In this document: positions 1 through 9,626 of the stretch, piece by piece
Position numbering within the stretch: position 1 is the stretch's first letter
How the letters are laid out: the number at the start of each line of letters is the position of its first letter
Notes under the pieces: model-generated
The model's input: the letters and a program-made list of their open reading frames with translations, nothing else
Told to the model about the DNA's origin: nothing
The model's database searches: none
Made by a program: the position numbers and the translations under genes
NCBI RefSeq assembly: GCF_003086295.3
Contig: NC_092044.1
Coordinates: forward strand, 9,574,843-9,638,842
DNA from: Arachis hypogaea
Lineage: Eukaryota > Streptophyta > Magnoliopsida > Fabales > Fabaceae
Direction of reading: 5' to 3'
DNA length: 64,000 nucleotides

Positions 1-147
1 TTCATGCTTTGATTAGTTAGTAGAGTATATTTGGTAGTATAATATGCTAAATAAGATTTTAAGATGTTTTGGTAGCTGTTTGGAGGTTTGGAATGCTTGG
101 ATTGGTGCAAAAACATAGAAAATTTTTGAAAACAAATAGAGCACCAT

Positions 148-455
148 TCACGCGTATGCGCACTGTACGCGTACGCGTGCATCAAGCATTTTCGCCTACC
201 CACGCGGTCGCACACATGACGCGCACGCATGGATTGAGAAGTTCCACCTTCCATCCAAAAATCCGAGAGTTAGGCCTGTACTGTGCGGAAATTGGGCCTA
301 AGGCATAAACCCATTCACACGTACGCACACTTGCCGCGTACGCGCCACTCTCGGAAGAATCCATTGACGCGGACACACGTTGTACGCGTACGCGTCGAAC
401 CCATTGCACCACCATCCGCGCGCGTGCACCATGCGTGCGTACGCGCGGACACCCT
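148..455. repeat. CG-rich alternating purine-pyrimidine block (ACGCGTACGCG motifs)
   Basis: Within about 300 bases the motif ACGCG or GTACGCG recurs many times, including GTACGCGTACGCG near 168 and 386, in otherwise AT-rich surroundings. Such runs alternate purine and pyrimidine. A smaller cluster of the same motif lies inside the downstream LTR near 3355-3387, which ties the two regions to one element family. The open frames across it encode only Arg/Val/His-rich low-complexity peptide and are not called as genes. Confidence 0.7.
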
Positions 456-1393
456 TATTTCAAACACTTTTTTTCTTCTCCTCTTTCCATTTCTTTCCTT
501 CTTCTTTCTTCCTTCCTTCCCCTACCCTTCATCCAACACTTCCAAACACCATTGATAACCATTTATTTTAGTTAACTAATTAGTTAGTTAGTTAGTTGAT
601 TAGTTAGTTTTAGTCAATTTTCATTTCATTTTCTCTTTTTCATTGTAAGTGTTGTATTGTTATTCTTGTTTACCATTAATTGCTGTTGAGTATTAAAAAG
701 GGATGTTTTCTTAACATCGCTATGTTTATAATCTTTGTTGGCTCCTTAAATTGAGGCTATATTTTGCTACTTGGTTTTAAGCTCTTCATGCTTACCTTTT
801 GAAAAATACCAAGTGATGAGAATTGCCTTCGAGCTTGTAACTCTTTATGAATTACATAATTTGGCCACCATGTGATTTGAGCCATATTCTGTGATTAGGC
901 AACCCCTTGATGGATGATGTTGTGCATTTACCTTAATGCATTGTATTTCATGATCATATGCATCCATATGCTTTAGCTTGAATGCTTTCATGCTTCTTTA
1001 ATGCTTGTTGTACCTTACAAGTTTACTTAAAGCATCTCAAGCATACTAGAATGAGTAAAGTGCATGCTTCTTTTGTAACATAACTTTTATGCTAATGTGT
1101 ATTCTAAACCGCGCAATTTAGAATTCACATACCTAATATTTCCTAATGTCACACCAATTCACTCACTCAATTCTAGTGATTATTACCTCATTCCAACAAT
1201 GTATGCTTCTTTGCTTTTGTGTCTTCTCATCTTATGGTGTTATATTTTTGTTTTTTATGATTGATGCACCGCAAGCAATATGGACGCAAGACTAAGAACA
1301 CGCAGCACAGTTGACCTACCAGCTGAAGGTAGCAACCCGGAAAGTCGCCGTACCCCCTTGCTCATCTTTGAATGCACCGAGGACTGTGCAAAA

Positions 1394-1411
1394 TTTTAAG
1401 TGTGGGGAGGT
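1394..1411 (+). other. Internal copy of the polypurine-tract motif
   Basis: The 18 bases here match those at 2899-2916 at 17 of 18 positions, sharing the core TTAAGTGTGGGGAGGT. The downstream copy abuts the LTR; this one lies about 1.5 kb before it and is followed by non-LTR sequence. It may be a second priming site or a relic of an older LTR junction. Confidence 0.6.
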
Positions 1412-2119
1412 CATCCGACCGATCGGCGATTTTGGGTGACAAATTTCTAATTCCAACACTTTTGCATTTTATTTTAGGTTTTTAGGATTTTTACTTGCAT
1501 TTTCTTAATTTTGCATATGTATACACAATAAGCTTAGTCAAAATAATGAAATTTTTGAAAATTTCTATCTATAGGGCATCTCAATTGATTTGAGTGAAAA
1601 CTTTTCATAGAACTTGCTTGATTTATATATATTGTGGATCATGTTTTGAGCTAAGAATACAAGCTTGTGAGATTTGAGCCTAATGGTGTGGTTACATCTT
1701 ATAACCACTTATTTTTCCTTCTTGTGTGCATTATTCTCTTCCTATGATTGTAATCTTTGACTTGTTTGATTCTTTATGTCTATTATTTTGTGTATTCATG
1801 CATTTATATGATTGAGGCCATCATTTCATTAGCTCATGTACCCAAATAACCTACCTTTTATCTTCCATTGTTAGCCAATTTGAGCCTACGATTAACCCAC
1901 TTGTTCTTAATTTATCACATTACAAGCCTTGAAGCGGAAAACAATAAATGTCCTTATTTGGATCTTTGATTAGCTTAGGCTAGAGTGTAGGTATCATTCA
2001 AGTGTGGAAATCTTGGGACATTGGGTGAATAAAAGGGTAGTTTTGTATTGTTATTGAAAATATTGGGAATTGGGTACATACTCATATATTGATCAAATGT
2101 AAAACCTTATGCATTGATG

Positions 2120-2245
2120 TTCTTGTATATAGAAAGAAAAAAAATGAGAAAAAGAAAAGAAAAAGAAAATAAAAAGAAAAATAATATGGAAAAGAAAAAA
2201 ATAGAAAAAGAAAAAAACAAAGAAAAAAGAAAGCAATACAAGGGG
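2120..2245 (+). repeat. Purine-rich low-complexity tract (AAAAAGAAAAG)
   Basis: An irregular run of A and G with short units such as AAAAGAAAAAG. The two long minus-strand open frames over it are Phe/Ser/Leu-rich products of its complement and are not genes. Confidence 0.8.
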
Positions 2246-2898
2246 ACAAAAGGCCCCAAAGCAAAGTGAAGCTCAATAAAATCAATGCATAAGTGTTGTG
2301 AAATGAAAAAGGGATGCATGAGTAGTGAAAAAATGAGAAAATGGGTAGTTAGGTCAGCTTTAAAATTGTATAGGATGTCATAGGTTAGGTGGGAAGTTTA
2401 AGCGTATCAAAGATTTAAATTTCAAACTCACTTGACCAAATATGCATCCTTACTTTGACCCTAGTCCCGTTACAACCTATGAAAAGACCTCATGATACTT
2501 GTATGCATGCATTGAATAAATGTTGATTTTTAGAAGAAAAACAAATCTTAGAAAGCATGAAATAGAGGAGAATTGAGAGAATCAACCCTAAACACTTGAG
2601 CGAATAGAGTGCAAACACATACGGTAAGGGTTTGATGCTCAATTACATGTTTTCACCTATAATCATCACTTTTCTTGCAAGTTTGTAAAAATATTTAATA
2701 ACTCAATTCAATTGTGGATTAAACTTGCTAGTCCTTAGCCCTTGTGCCTATATGCTTCTTGGGAATTGATTTATTTTGACCAAGCAATTGCATTCATATA
2801 GATAGATGCATATAGTTTAGGTTGCATTTAGTTAGACCTCATTGAATAACTGTTGATATTCTTTGCTTTCTCTTGGTTTAAGCATGAGGACATGCTTG

Positions 2899-2916
2899 GT
2901 TTAAGTGTGGGGAGGT
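2899..2916 (+). other. Polypurine tract at the 3' LTR
   Basis: The sequence TTTAAGTGTGGGGAGGT lies directly before TGATAAACC, the start of the LTR. This is the expected place and composition for the plus-strand primer of a Ty3/gypsy element. It fixes both the orientation (+) and the LTR start. Confidence 0.8.
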
Positions 2917-4324
2917 TGATAAACCCCATATTTAGGGTTTATCTTGTGTTGAATTTAGAGGGTTTTGTCAACCTTTCTCCCATTTATCCAATGAAATAGC
3001 ATGGTTTTGTAAATTCTCCTTTAATTGTGCTTAAGAGTGAAAACATGCTTTTTAGGTCCTTAATTGTTTAATCTTGATTTACCTTTGATTCCATTAGATA
3101 CCTTGATATGTTTGTTAAGTGATTTCAGATTTAGGAGGCAAAGATTGGATAAAAGGAATGAAGGAAAAGCATGTAAAAATGGAGAACTCATGAAGAAATG
3201 AAGGAATCGCAAAAGTTGTCAAGCCGTCCTCTTTGCACTTAATCAGCCATAACTTGAGCTACATAAATCCAAATGATGCGGTTCTAGTTGCGTTGGAAAG
3301 CTAACATCTGGGGCTTCGAAATGATATAAGATTTGCCATAGTTGCTACACGTATGGCGATGCGCACGCGCACTGTACGCGCACGCATCGTTGCTGCCATA
3401 TGATCCACTTAAAGCAATACATGGCTAGCGAATTCTAAAGCCTTGTGGGCCCAATCCAACTCATTTCTGATGCTATTTAAGCCAAGGATTGAAGGAAAAT
3501 CAACATACTTTAACATCTAGTTACCATTAGTTTAGTTTAGCTTAGTTTAGTAGTTAAAGTTAGTTTTAGAGAGAGAAGCTCTCACTTCTCTCTAGAATTA
3601 GGATTAGGATTAGGTTTAGTTCTTAGATCTAGGTTTTAATCTTTGCTCTCATCTACTTCTACCTTTCAATTCCTTGTTGTTACATTCATTCTTCTTCTAT
3701 TCTTTTGTTGTAATCTCTTTTATATTGCTTTTATATTTTGTTGTAGATCTACTCTTGTCTCTTCTATTTTCTTTCCATTCAATTCAAGGTAATTCATAAT
3801 AAATGTGTTTCTTTTGATTGTTGTTGTTAATTCCTTTCAATAATTATTGTTAGATTCTATTCTTGTTGTCAATTTGCTTAGCTTTTCTTTTATGCCTTCC
3901 AAGTGTTTGATGAAATGCTTGGTTGGATTTTAGTGTAGGTTTTGTTCCTCTTGGCTTTGGTTGAGTAATTAGTGACTCTTGAGTTATCTAATTCCTTTGT
4001 TTATTGATAATTAGAAGTTGCTAATTGATTTGAATGCCTCTAAAGCTAGCCTTTCCTTTAGGACTTGAGGAATCAAATTGATTCATCCACTTGACTTTCC
4101 TCCATGGTTAGAGGTTAACTAAGTGGTAGCAATGGACAATTTGTTGTCACAATTGAGGAGGATAACTAGGATAGGACTTCTAGTTCTCATATCTTGCCAA
4201 GAGCTTTGTTATTTTTTAGTTTATTTTCTTTGCCATTTATATTTTTTGTCTAAAATCTCAAAAACCCCAAAATAACTCACAACCAATAACAAGACACTTC
4301 ATTACAATTCCTAGGGAGAACGAC

Positions 4325-6557
4325 TGATCGGGGGAAAACTTGTCTCTCAACAAATCTCTATTCGGCAAGTGTACCGAATTTGTCGTCAAGTAAAAACTCA
4401 CAATAGAGTGAGGTCGAATCCCACAGGGATTGATTGATCAAGCAACTTTAATTAGAGGAATGTTCTAGTTGAGCGAATCCATGAATAGAGTTGATACTTG
4501 CAGAAAATAAAACGGCGGGAAAGTAAATGACTGAAAGTAAATTGCAGAATTGTAATTGGGAATGGGGGAATTGCTCATAAAAGTAAATTGCAGGAATTAA
4601 AGAGAATGGGTAAGATCAGAAATGGGGAGTTCATTGGGCTCAGGAGATGTAGCATTCTCCGGATCAATTTCATTCTCATCTCTTCCTCAATCAATGCACT
4701 CATTGATCTCCTTGGCAATCTTAAGTGATTGAACAACAATTTCTTGTGGTTCAATCTCTCAAATCTTGATCAAAAGCCAATTCCTTGGTCAATTGCTCAT
4801 GAGAAGAGATGAAGTATGGTCACTAATTATACCACATGCATTTCCCAAATCAAGTGTTGAGAGGGTTATAGCCACATACCCATCCACACCCAATTTAGTC
4901 TAGCATGAGAAAGCATTTCTAGCTAATCTCTTCATTCCTCTTTCAAGGTTCCAAAGAGATCCAAGTTTGAATAGCTTCTTTTCCAAGATAACTATCCAAT
5001 TGGATGAAGATCGAAAGCTTTCAAGTAAAATCAAGAGGAAAGATAGAAGAAGAATAATGAAAACTAGTATTGATCCATCAAATTACAACAGAGCTCTCTA
5101 ACCCAATGAAAGGGGTTTAGTTGTTCATAGCTCTAGAAATAAAAATCAAAGATGGAGAATACATGATAAAGCTAGAAGTGCAGAGAAAGTAAAATACAAA
5201 GAGTAGTTCTATTTCCTAGCTCTCCGTCCGTTCTCCCAAACAATTCAAAGCTACTCCTATATATACTACTCTTCTCAGCTTCTAGTTGGCTCTTCAAGTC
5301 TTGGGCCTTTGGATCTTAAGTTTGAAGCAGTTCTTTTCTTCATTTGGGCTTGGCTTTACTTGCAGAGAGAAAATGTGAAGTGGGTAGAGACTTCAGCTCA
5401 AGACGTTAGGGGTGTTTAACATTTAGTGAAAGTATAAGTTTGAGAACGTTAGTGACACTTAACATTGTCACTAACGTTCCAATGCACCCCTTAGCCTCAC
5501 GTTAAAGCCCACGTTAACTAGGTTAACGTGGCTTTTGCCAACCTTTGAGAACGTTAGTGACACTCAACATTGTCACTAACGTTCCAGTGTGCCCCTTCTT
5601 GCTTCACGTTAAAACCCACGTTAACTAAGTTAACGTGGCTTCTAACGTGGCTTTTGCCAACCTTCGAGAACGTTAGTGACACTCAACATTGTCACTAACG
5701 TTCCAATGTGCCCATAGGTCACATGTTAAAGTCCACGTTAACTAGGTTAACGTGGCTTCTAACGTGGCCACTCTTAGCCATCCCAATGTTAGTGACAATG
5801 TTGAGTGTCACTAACGTTGGCCCATCCTTCATTCCTCATCGTTAGCTTCCACGTTAACCAAGTTAACGGGGAAGTTAACGTGGCTCTTGGGGTTTGTGTG
5901 GTTGCTTCAACGTTAGTGACAATGTTGAGTGTCACTAACGTTGTCGACAACTCTTCATCTCTTACGTTAGCTCCTACCTTAACCAAGTTAACGTGGTACT
6001 TTGCACCTTAGGCCAACGTTAGTGACAATGTTGAGTGTCACTAACGTTGGCTTCTCTTCCCCCTTTAACGTTAGAGGCCACGTTAACTAGGTTAACGTGG
6101 CTCCTAACGTGGCCATTTGTGAGCAATTGCCAACGTTAGTGACAATGTTAAGTGTCACTAACGTTGGCTCAACTTCTCTTATCCACGTTAGAGTTCACGT
6201 TAACTTAGTTAACGTGACTCCTTAACGTGGCATTGATGGCTTTTGAGAATGTTATTGGCAATCACTTTTCTCCTTAGCCTTGCAAGTTACTCCCATTCTT
6301 TGCTTCCTTTGTTCCTGAAATCAAGCAATAAAGTGCATCAAAGTTCTAATCCAAGTCATGGGGGATGCAATATCAATTTTGTCATTAAAATCATGCAAAA
6401 TCCTCATGAAATCATGTAAAATGCACAATGCATGCTTGAATCAGGATGTAAATGATTTTCTACCCAAAACTAGCTTATTTCCTAGGAAAATGCAATGAAA
6501 CTACCTAAAAACAGTAAAAAAAAGGTCAGTGAAACTGGCCAAAATGCCCTGGCATCA
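4325..6557 (-). mobile_element. Solo LTR (2,233 bp) nested in the LTR, with perfect 5-bp target duplication
   Basis: ACGAC occurs at 4320-4324 and again at 6558-6562, exactly flanking a segment that begins TGATCGGGGG and ends CTGGCATCA. On the - strand this reads TGATGCCAGG to CCCCGATCA, the TG...CA ends of an LTR. No gag-pol or second LTR is present, so it is read as a solo LTR left by recombination between two LTRs. Orientation is inferred from R-U5-like sequence near 4355-4440 on the - strand. It carries the palindrome array at 5445-6240. A non-autonomous element without LTRs is less likely, given the 5-bp duplication and the terminal bases. Confidence 0.75.
5445..6240. repeat. Seven-unit tandem array of paired palindromes
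   Basis: Seven units start at 5445, 5550, 5669, 5785, 5909, 6015 and 6132, with periods of 105-124 bases. Each begins with a 34-base palindrome: stem AACGTTAGTGACA, 8-base loop, stem TGTCACTAACGTT. It is followed about 40-60 bases later by a second palindrome, CACGTTAAC, 3 bases, GTTAACGTG. In units 1-3 the centre of the first palindrome reads CACTCAACATTG (CACTTAACATTG in unit 1). In units 4-7 it reads the reverse complement, CAATGTTGAGTG (CAATGTTAAGTG in unit 7). Unit 4 has a stem mismatch (AATGTT). Degenerate half-units flank the array. It lies wholly inside the solo LTR. Overlapping open frames on both strands are by-products of the symmetry. Confidence 0.9.
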
Positions 6558-6837
6558 ACGACCCAAGGTTTGAATACTTCGGTTTATAAATTTTAGGGGT
6601 TTGTACTAGTGAACAAAAACTTTTTGTATGAAAGGATTATTGATTGGTTTAGAAACTATACTTGCAACGAGAATTTATTTGTAAATTTCTATACCGTCAA
6701 AAATCCAATCATCAATGGGAAAGTTTATTCAGGTTAGCTTTTGTCTTTTATTTACTCGATTTCTTTTTCCCCTCTAGTTTACCGCCTTTGTTCATGTGTT
6801 TCCTTGTTGCCATTGATAGATTGTTGCTTCGTGCTTG

Positions 6838-7371
6838 ATGTGCGTTGGCCGTACTACTGAATTGATTGGAGTTGAGCAGCAGTCTAGTATAGGGAGAGCT
6901 GCTGAACTGGAGAAGTTGGTGAAGGATAAAGACACTGTGATGGAGAAGGCTTTGATAGAGAAAGACGAGGCGATTGTGGATGTAACGGCGGAGTTGAAGT
7001 CGTCTAAGGACGAGGTTAATCGTCTTAGAGACGAGATCCGACTTTTGCAGTCTGACGTTAAAGACAGTGACCTGGCTAAAGGTCAGCTGACTTCCTGGGT
7101 TCACGAATTGGAGGAGTTGGGTATGGAAATGTTTGCCTCAGGTTTTGACCGAGCTGTGAGCCAAGTCGCTGTATTAGTTCCCAAGTTCGATTGTTCTCGG
7201 CTGAATGTGACCAAAATAGTTGTTGATGGGAAGCTTGTAGTGGATGGGAGGGTAGAGGATCATGGTGAAAATGTCCCGCTACCCTTAGTTTGCTTTGTTT
7301 GTGTATCTTTTGATTTATATAGTATCTCTTTTGTTTGTTGTTTTGGATTTGAGATACTTTGTTTATGCTGA
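6838..7371 (+). CDS. Antisense coiled-coil ORF of the Tat element
   Basis: The frame from the ATG at 6838 gives about 177 residues. Residues roughly 15-100 form a charged heptad-like coiled coil (Glu/Lys/Asp/Leu-rich, with RLRDEIRLLQSDVK). A conserved-looking segment around MFASGFDRAVSQV follows, then the frame runs into hydrophobic residues that look like untranslated sequence. Its strand is opposite to the surrounding gag-pol and it lies between pol and the lost 3' LTR. Extra antisense ORFs in that position are documented for Tat-type gypsy elements. The upstream part is probably missing, because the FIDEL-like insertion ends only about 120 bases before. Its function is unknown to me. It could also be a host-derived fragment picked up by the element. 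Confidence 0.5.
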   Translation: MCVGRTTELIGVEQQSSIGRAAELEKLVKDKDTVMEKALIEKDEAIVDVTAELKSSKDEVNRLRDEIRLLQSDVKDSDLAKGQLTSWVHELEELGMEMFASGFDRAVSQVAVLVPKFDCSRLNVTKIVVDGKLVVDGRVEDHGENVPLPLVCFVCVSFDLYSISFVCCFGFEILCLC

Positions 7372-7479
7372 TCAAGGTTGGATCAGTTTGACAATTTGAT
7401 ATTTTCATAATGCATATAATTGTGGCATCTTGGTTTTGATTTTTATTCATGTAAAAGTAGGATAAAGATAGAAATAGAT

Positions 7480-7634
7480 AGGATAAAAGATCAGATCACT
7501 TATTGATCGATATTAAACTTGATTTTGATATTTTGGGCGTTCAGCCTCATTAAAACCCTCCTTAGGTAAAACCCTGGCTTGGGAAAAAACTTCTAAGGGG
7601 GAAAAAGAGTACCTTCATCCGCATTCTTTATAGT
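7480..7634 (-). other. 3' untranslated region of the Tat element after pol
   Basis: On the - strand this reads through a stretch typical of plant gypsy 3' ends: a run such as ACTCTTTTTCCC, then GGTTTTACC, then GGAGGGTTTTAATGAGG (seen on + as CCTCATTAAAACCCTCC near 7545). No frame is open here. It separates the integrase tail from the antisense ORF. Confidence 0.5.
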
Positions 7635-8759
7635 TCATGATCTGTACAATTTTAAAGAAGAGATATTCCAGTTCCCAGATATTGAGTTGCCCTGTAATGT
7701 TTGGAGTTGGTAAGCCCCCATCCCGAGTACTTTTGCGATTCGGAATGGACCTTCCCAGTTTGCGGCGAGCTTGCCATGTGATGGAGGTCGTCTGGCTTCC
7801 TCTGTTCTTCTGAGTACTAGATCGCCCACCTTGAATATCCTCGGCACCACTTTCCTATTATGGCTCCTTTCAATTAACTATTTCATGGCTCTTTGTTTTA
7901 TTGCGGCGATTTCTCTGTCTTCTTCTGTCAGATCAAGCTCGGCGTTTCTTGCGCTTATATTGTGTTGTTCATCGTATAGCTCGATTCTTAGTGTTGCCAC
8001 TCCGACCTCAATAGGGATTAATGCTTCTGACCCACAGACTAGTTTGAAGGGTGTTTCGCCCGTGGTGTTTTGTATCGTTGTGTTGTAGCTCCACAATATT
8101 TCTGGGATTAGCTCTGCCCATTCTCCTTTCACATTATCGAGCTTTTTCTTTATTGTCTGCAATATAACTCGGTTAGCGGCTTCGGCCTGCCCATTGCTTT
8201 GTGGGTTTTTGACCGAGCTAAAATGATGCTGTATATTGAAACCTTTTAGAAATGAGCCGAGCTTATTATCTGTAAATTGTCTACCATTGTCCGATATTAT
8301 TTCCTTTGGTATTCCAAATCGGCATATGATGTTTTTCCATATGAAAGATCTTACCTTTTCGGCCGTTATCCTAGCTAATGGCTGTGCTTCTATCCATTTT
8401 GAGAAATAGTCTATTGATACCAAAAGAAATTTTACCTGGCTTGGCGCTATTGGAAATGGGCCGAGAATGTCGAGGCCCCATCTGTGGAAAGGCCAGCTTA
8501 CCTCCATGCTGTATAATACCTCGGCAGGCTTTGTAGAGCTGGCGGCATGCTTCTGGCATTTGTCACACGCTTTGACCTTCGTTATGCAATCCCTTTTCAT
8601 GGTCGGCCAATAATATCTTGTTCGGATGATCTTTGCGGCGAGAGCTCGTCCCCCAATGTGGTTCCCACATACGCCTTCATAGACTTCGTCCATCACCTCA
8701 TTTGCCTCGTCTTTATTTAGGCATTTTGGTAATGGTTGTGAGAAACCTCTCTTGTACAG
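7635..8759 (-). pseudogene. Integrase of the Tat element (broken)
   Basis: The enzyme would insert the element's cDNA into the genome. The frame 7878-8696 shows the zinc-binding region (H in CGNHIGG, later CDKCQ), though the usual first His looks replaced by Tyr in VYEGVCG. It then has the DDE core: Asp in GLDILG, Asp in ISDNGRQF and Glu in NGQAEAANR. A stop after AIKQRAMK splits off the C-terminal piece 7635-7850, which has the GPF-type segment (NWEGPFRIAK). Both pieces and the upstream RNase H share one frame, so these breaks are stop codons, not frameshifts. The catalytic triad itself is retained. Confidence 0.85.
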
Positions 8760-9623
8760 CTATCCCGCTATGCTTGTGTAGAGACTTGCTTTTCGCCTGA
8801 AGTGTTGCAGGTTAAGTTTGTCTCTGGGTATGATACCTGCATTGATGTCAAGGAAAGGTGTTCTCCAGTCATGGAGGTGGTTAATGCTTGTTATGGATAA
8901 TATTTCAATGTTAGGTTTTTCAAGCGTGAGTTGTGATAATGCCGATGTTTGTGTGTTTGCTCTAGTGGCAGCAAGTTTAGATAATATATCTGCTCTAATG
9001 TTCTTTTCTCTATGCACATGCAATATTATGAACGAATTGAATTTTGAAATGAGATCCTTTGCCTTGAGCCAATACTTCTCAAGCAAGGGATCTTTTACCT
9101 GGAATTCTCCTCGGATTTGTTGCACCACCAAGAGGGAATCATAATATGCTATTAGGCTATGTACTTGGAGATTGAGGGCAAGCTTGAGTCCTGCTATGAG
9201 CGCCTCATACTCAGCCTGATTGTTACTTGCCGAGAAGTGGAACTGAAGGGATTGCTCGGCTATTATCTTGTCTCCTTCTTTCAAGACTATCCCAGCTCCG
9301 CTTCCTCCTTGGCTTGACGCCCCATCGACGTGTAATTCCCATGCCTTGTTGTGGTGATGCTCGTCAGGTGTTAACTCGGAGATGAAATCTGCTAGGATTT
9401 GTGCCTTCAAGGCCGGCCTTGACTGGAATTGGATATCGAACTCAAAGAGCTCGACAGACCATTTGGTTATACGTCCGGCCAGTTCTGGCTTTGTCAGTAT
9501 CTGTCTTAATGGTTGGTTTGTCCTTACTATTATTGTGTGGCTTTGAAAGTAGTGCCTGAGTCTTCTTGCTGTTATTACAAGTGCTAAAGCTAGTTGTTCT
9601 ATCCTCAGATACCTTTGTTCCAT
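8760..9623 (-). pseudogene. RNase H region of the Tat element, including the second (archaeal-like) RNase H
   Basis: About 287 residues. The first part (YLRIEQLALALV...RLRHYFQ, then GRITKWSVELFEFDI) is the usual end of a gypsy RT-RNase H. A second RNase H follows: Asp in HVDGASSQGG, Glu in NNQAEYEALIAG, Asp in AYYDSLLVVQQI, and a final Asp in ENIRADILSKL. All four acidic positions are kept. A duplicated RNase H of this kind is characteristic of Tat elements. The frame closes at 8760 with a stop before the integrase in the same frame. Confidence 0.8.
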
Positions 9624-9626
9624 TGA

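Larger units (their letters stand above)
1..2916 (+). mobile_element. 3' non-coding internal region of a Ty3/gypsy (FIDEL/Athila-like) retrotransposon
   Basis: This stretch leads without a break into a polypurine tract and a TGATAAACC-type LTR, so it is read as the internal region between pol and the 3' LTR. No gag, pol or envelope protein can be recognised in it; the short open frames here follow CG-rich or A-rich low-complexity sequence. It contains a CG-rich block, a first copy of the polypurine tract motif near 1400 and a purine-rich tract near 2120-2245. Long non-coding 3' internal regions are known in Athila-type elements and in the Arachis FIDEL family. The family name rests on remembered resemblance. 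The 5' LTR and coding part should lie to the left of the window. Confidence 0.65.
2917..6714 (+). mobile_element. 3' LTR of the FIDEL/Athila-like element, split by a nested solo LTR
   Basis: It starts TGATAAACC after the polypurine tract and ends ATCATCA at 6714. Its first bases form a hairpin (GATAAACCC and GGGTTTATC around a short loop). The LTR is interrupted at 4325-6557 by another LTR flanked by ACGAC. With the insert and one ACGAC copy removed it is about 1.56 kb, and the sequence then runs on naturally from the AGGGAGA stretch into CCAAGG. A CG-rich motif lies near 3355. The bases after 6714 belong to a different element on the opposite strand, so this LTR marks the right border of an insertion into it. 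The partner 5' LTR is outside the window. Confidence 0.75.

Noticed and set aside
69..571. Several open frames on both strands
   Set aside because: They follow the CG-rich ACGCGTACGCG block and give Arg/Val/His-rich low-complexity peptide in all frames.
2082..2319. Two minus-strand frames rich in Phe, Ser and Leu that look like membrane proteins
   Set aside because: They are the complement of an A/G-rich low-complexity tract.
5789..6011. Overlapping open frames on both strands of about 65-68 codons
   Set aside because: They lie wholly inside the palindrome array, where sequence symmetry makes both strands similarly open; no coding motif.
5445..6240. CRISPR-like regular array
   Set aside because: The repeats are palindromic elements within a plant LTR with no cas genes, and both the repeat and spacer lengths are wrong.
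6748..7450. Minus-strand frames at 6748-7104 and 7076-7450
   Set aside because: They are shadows of the antisense coiled-coil ORF and of Tat 3' untranslated sequence.
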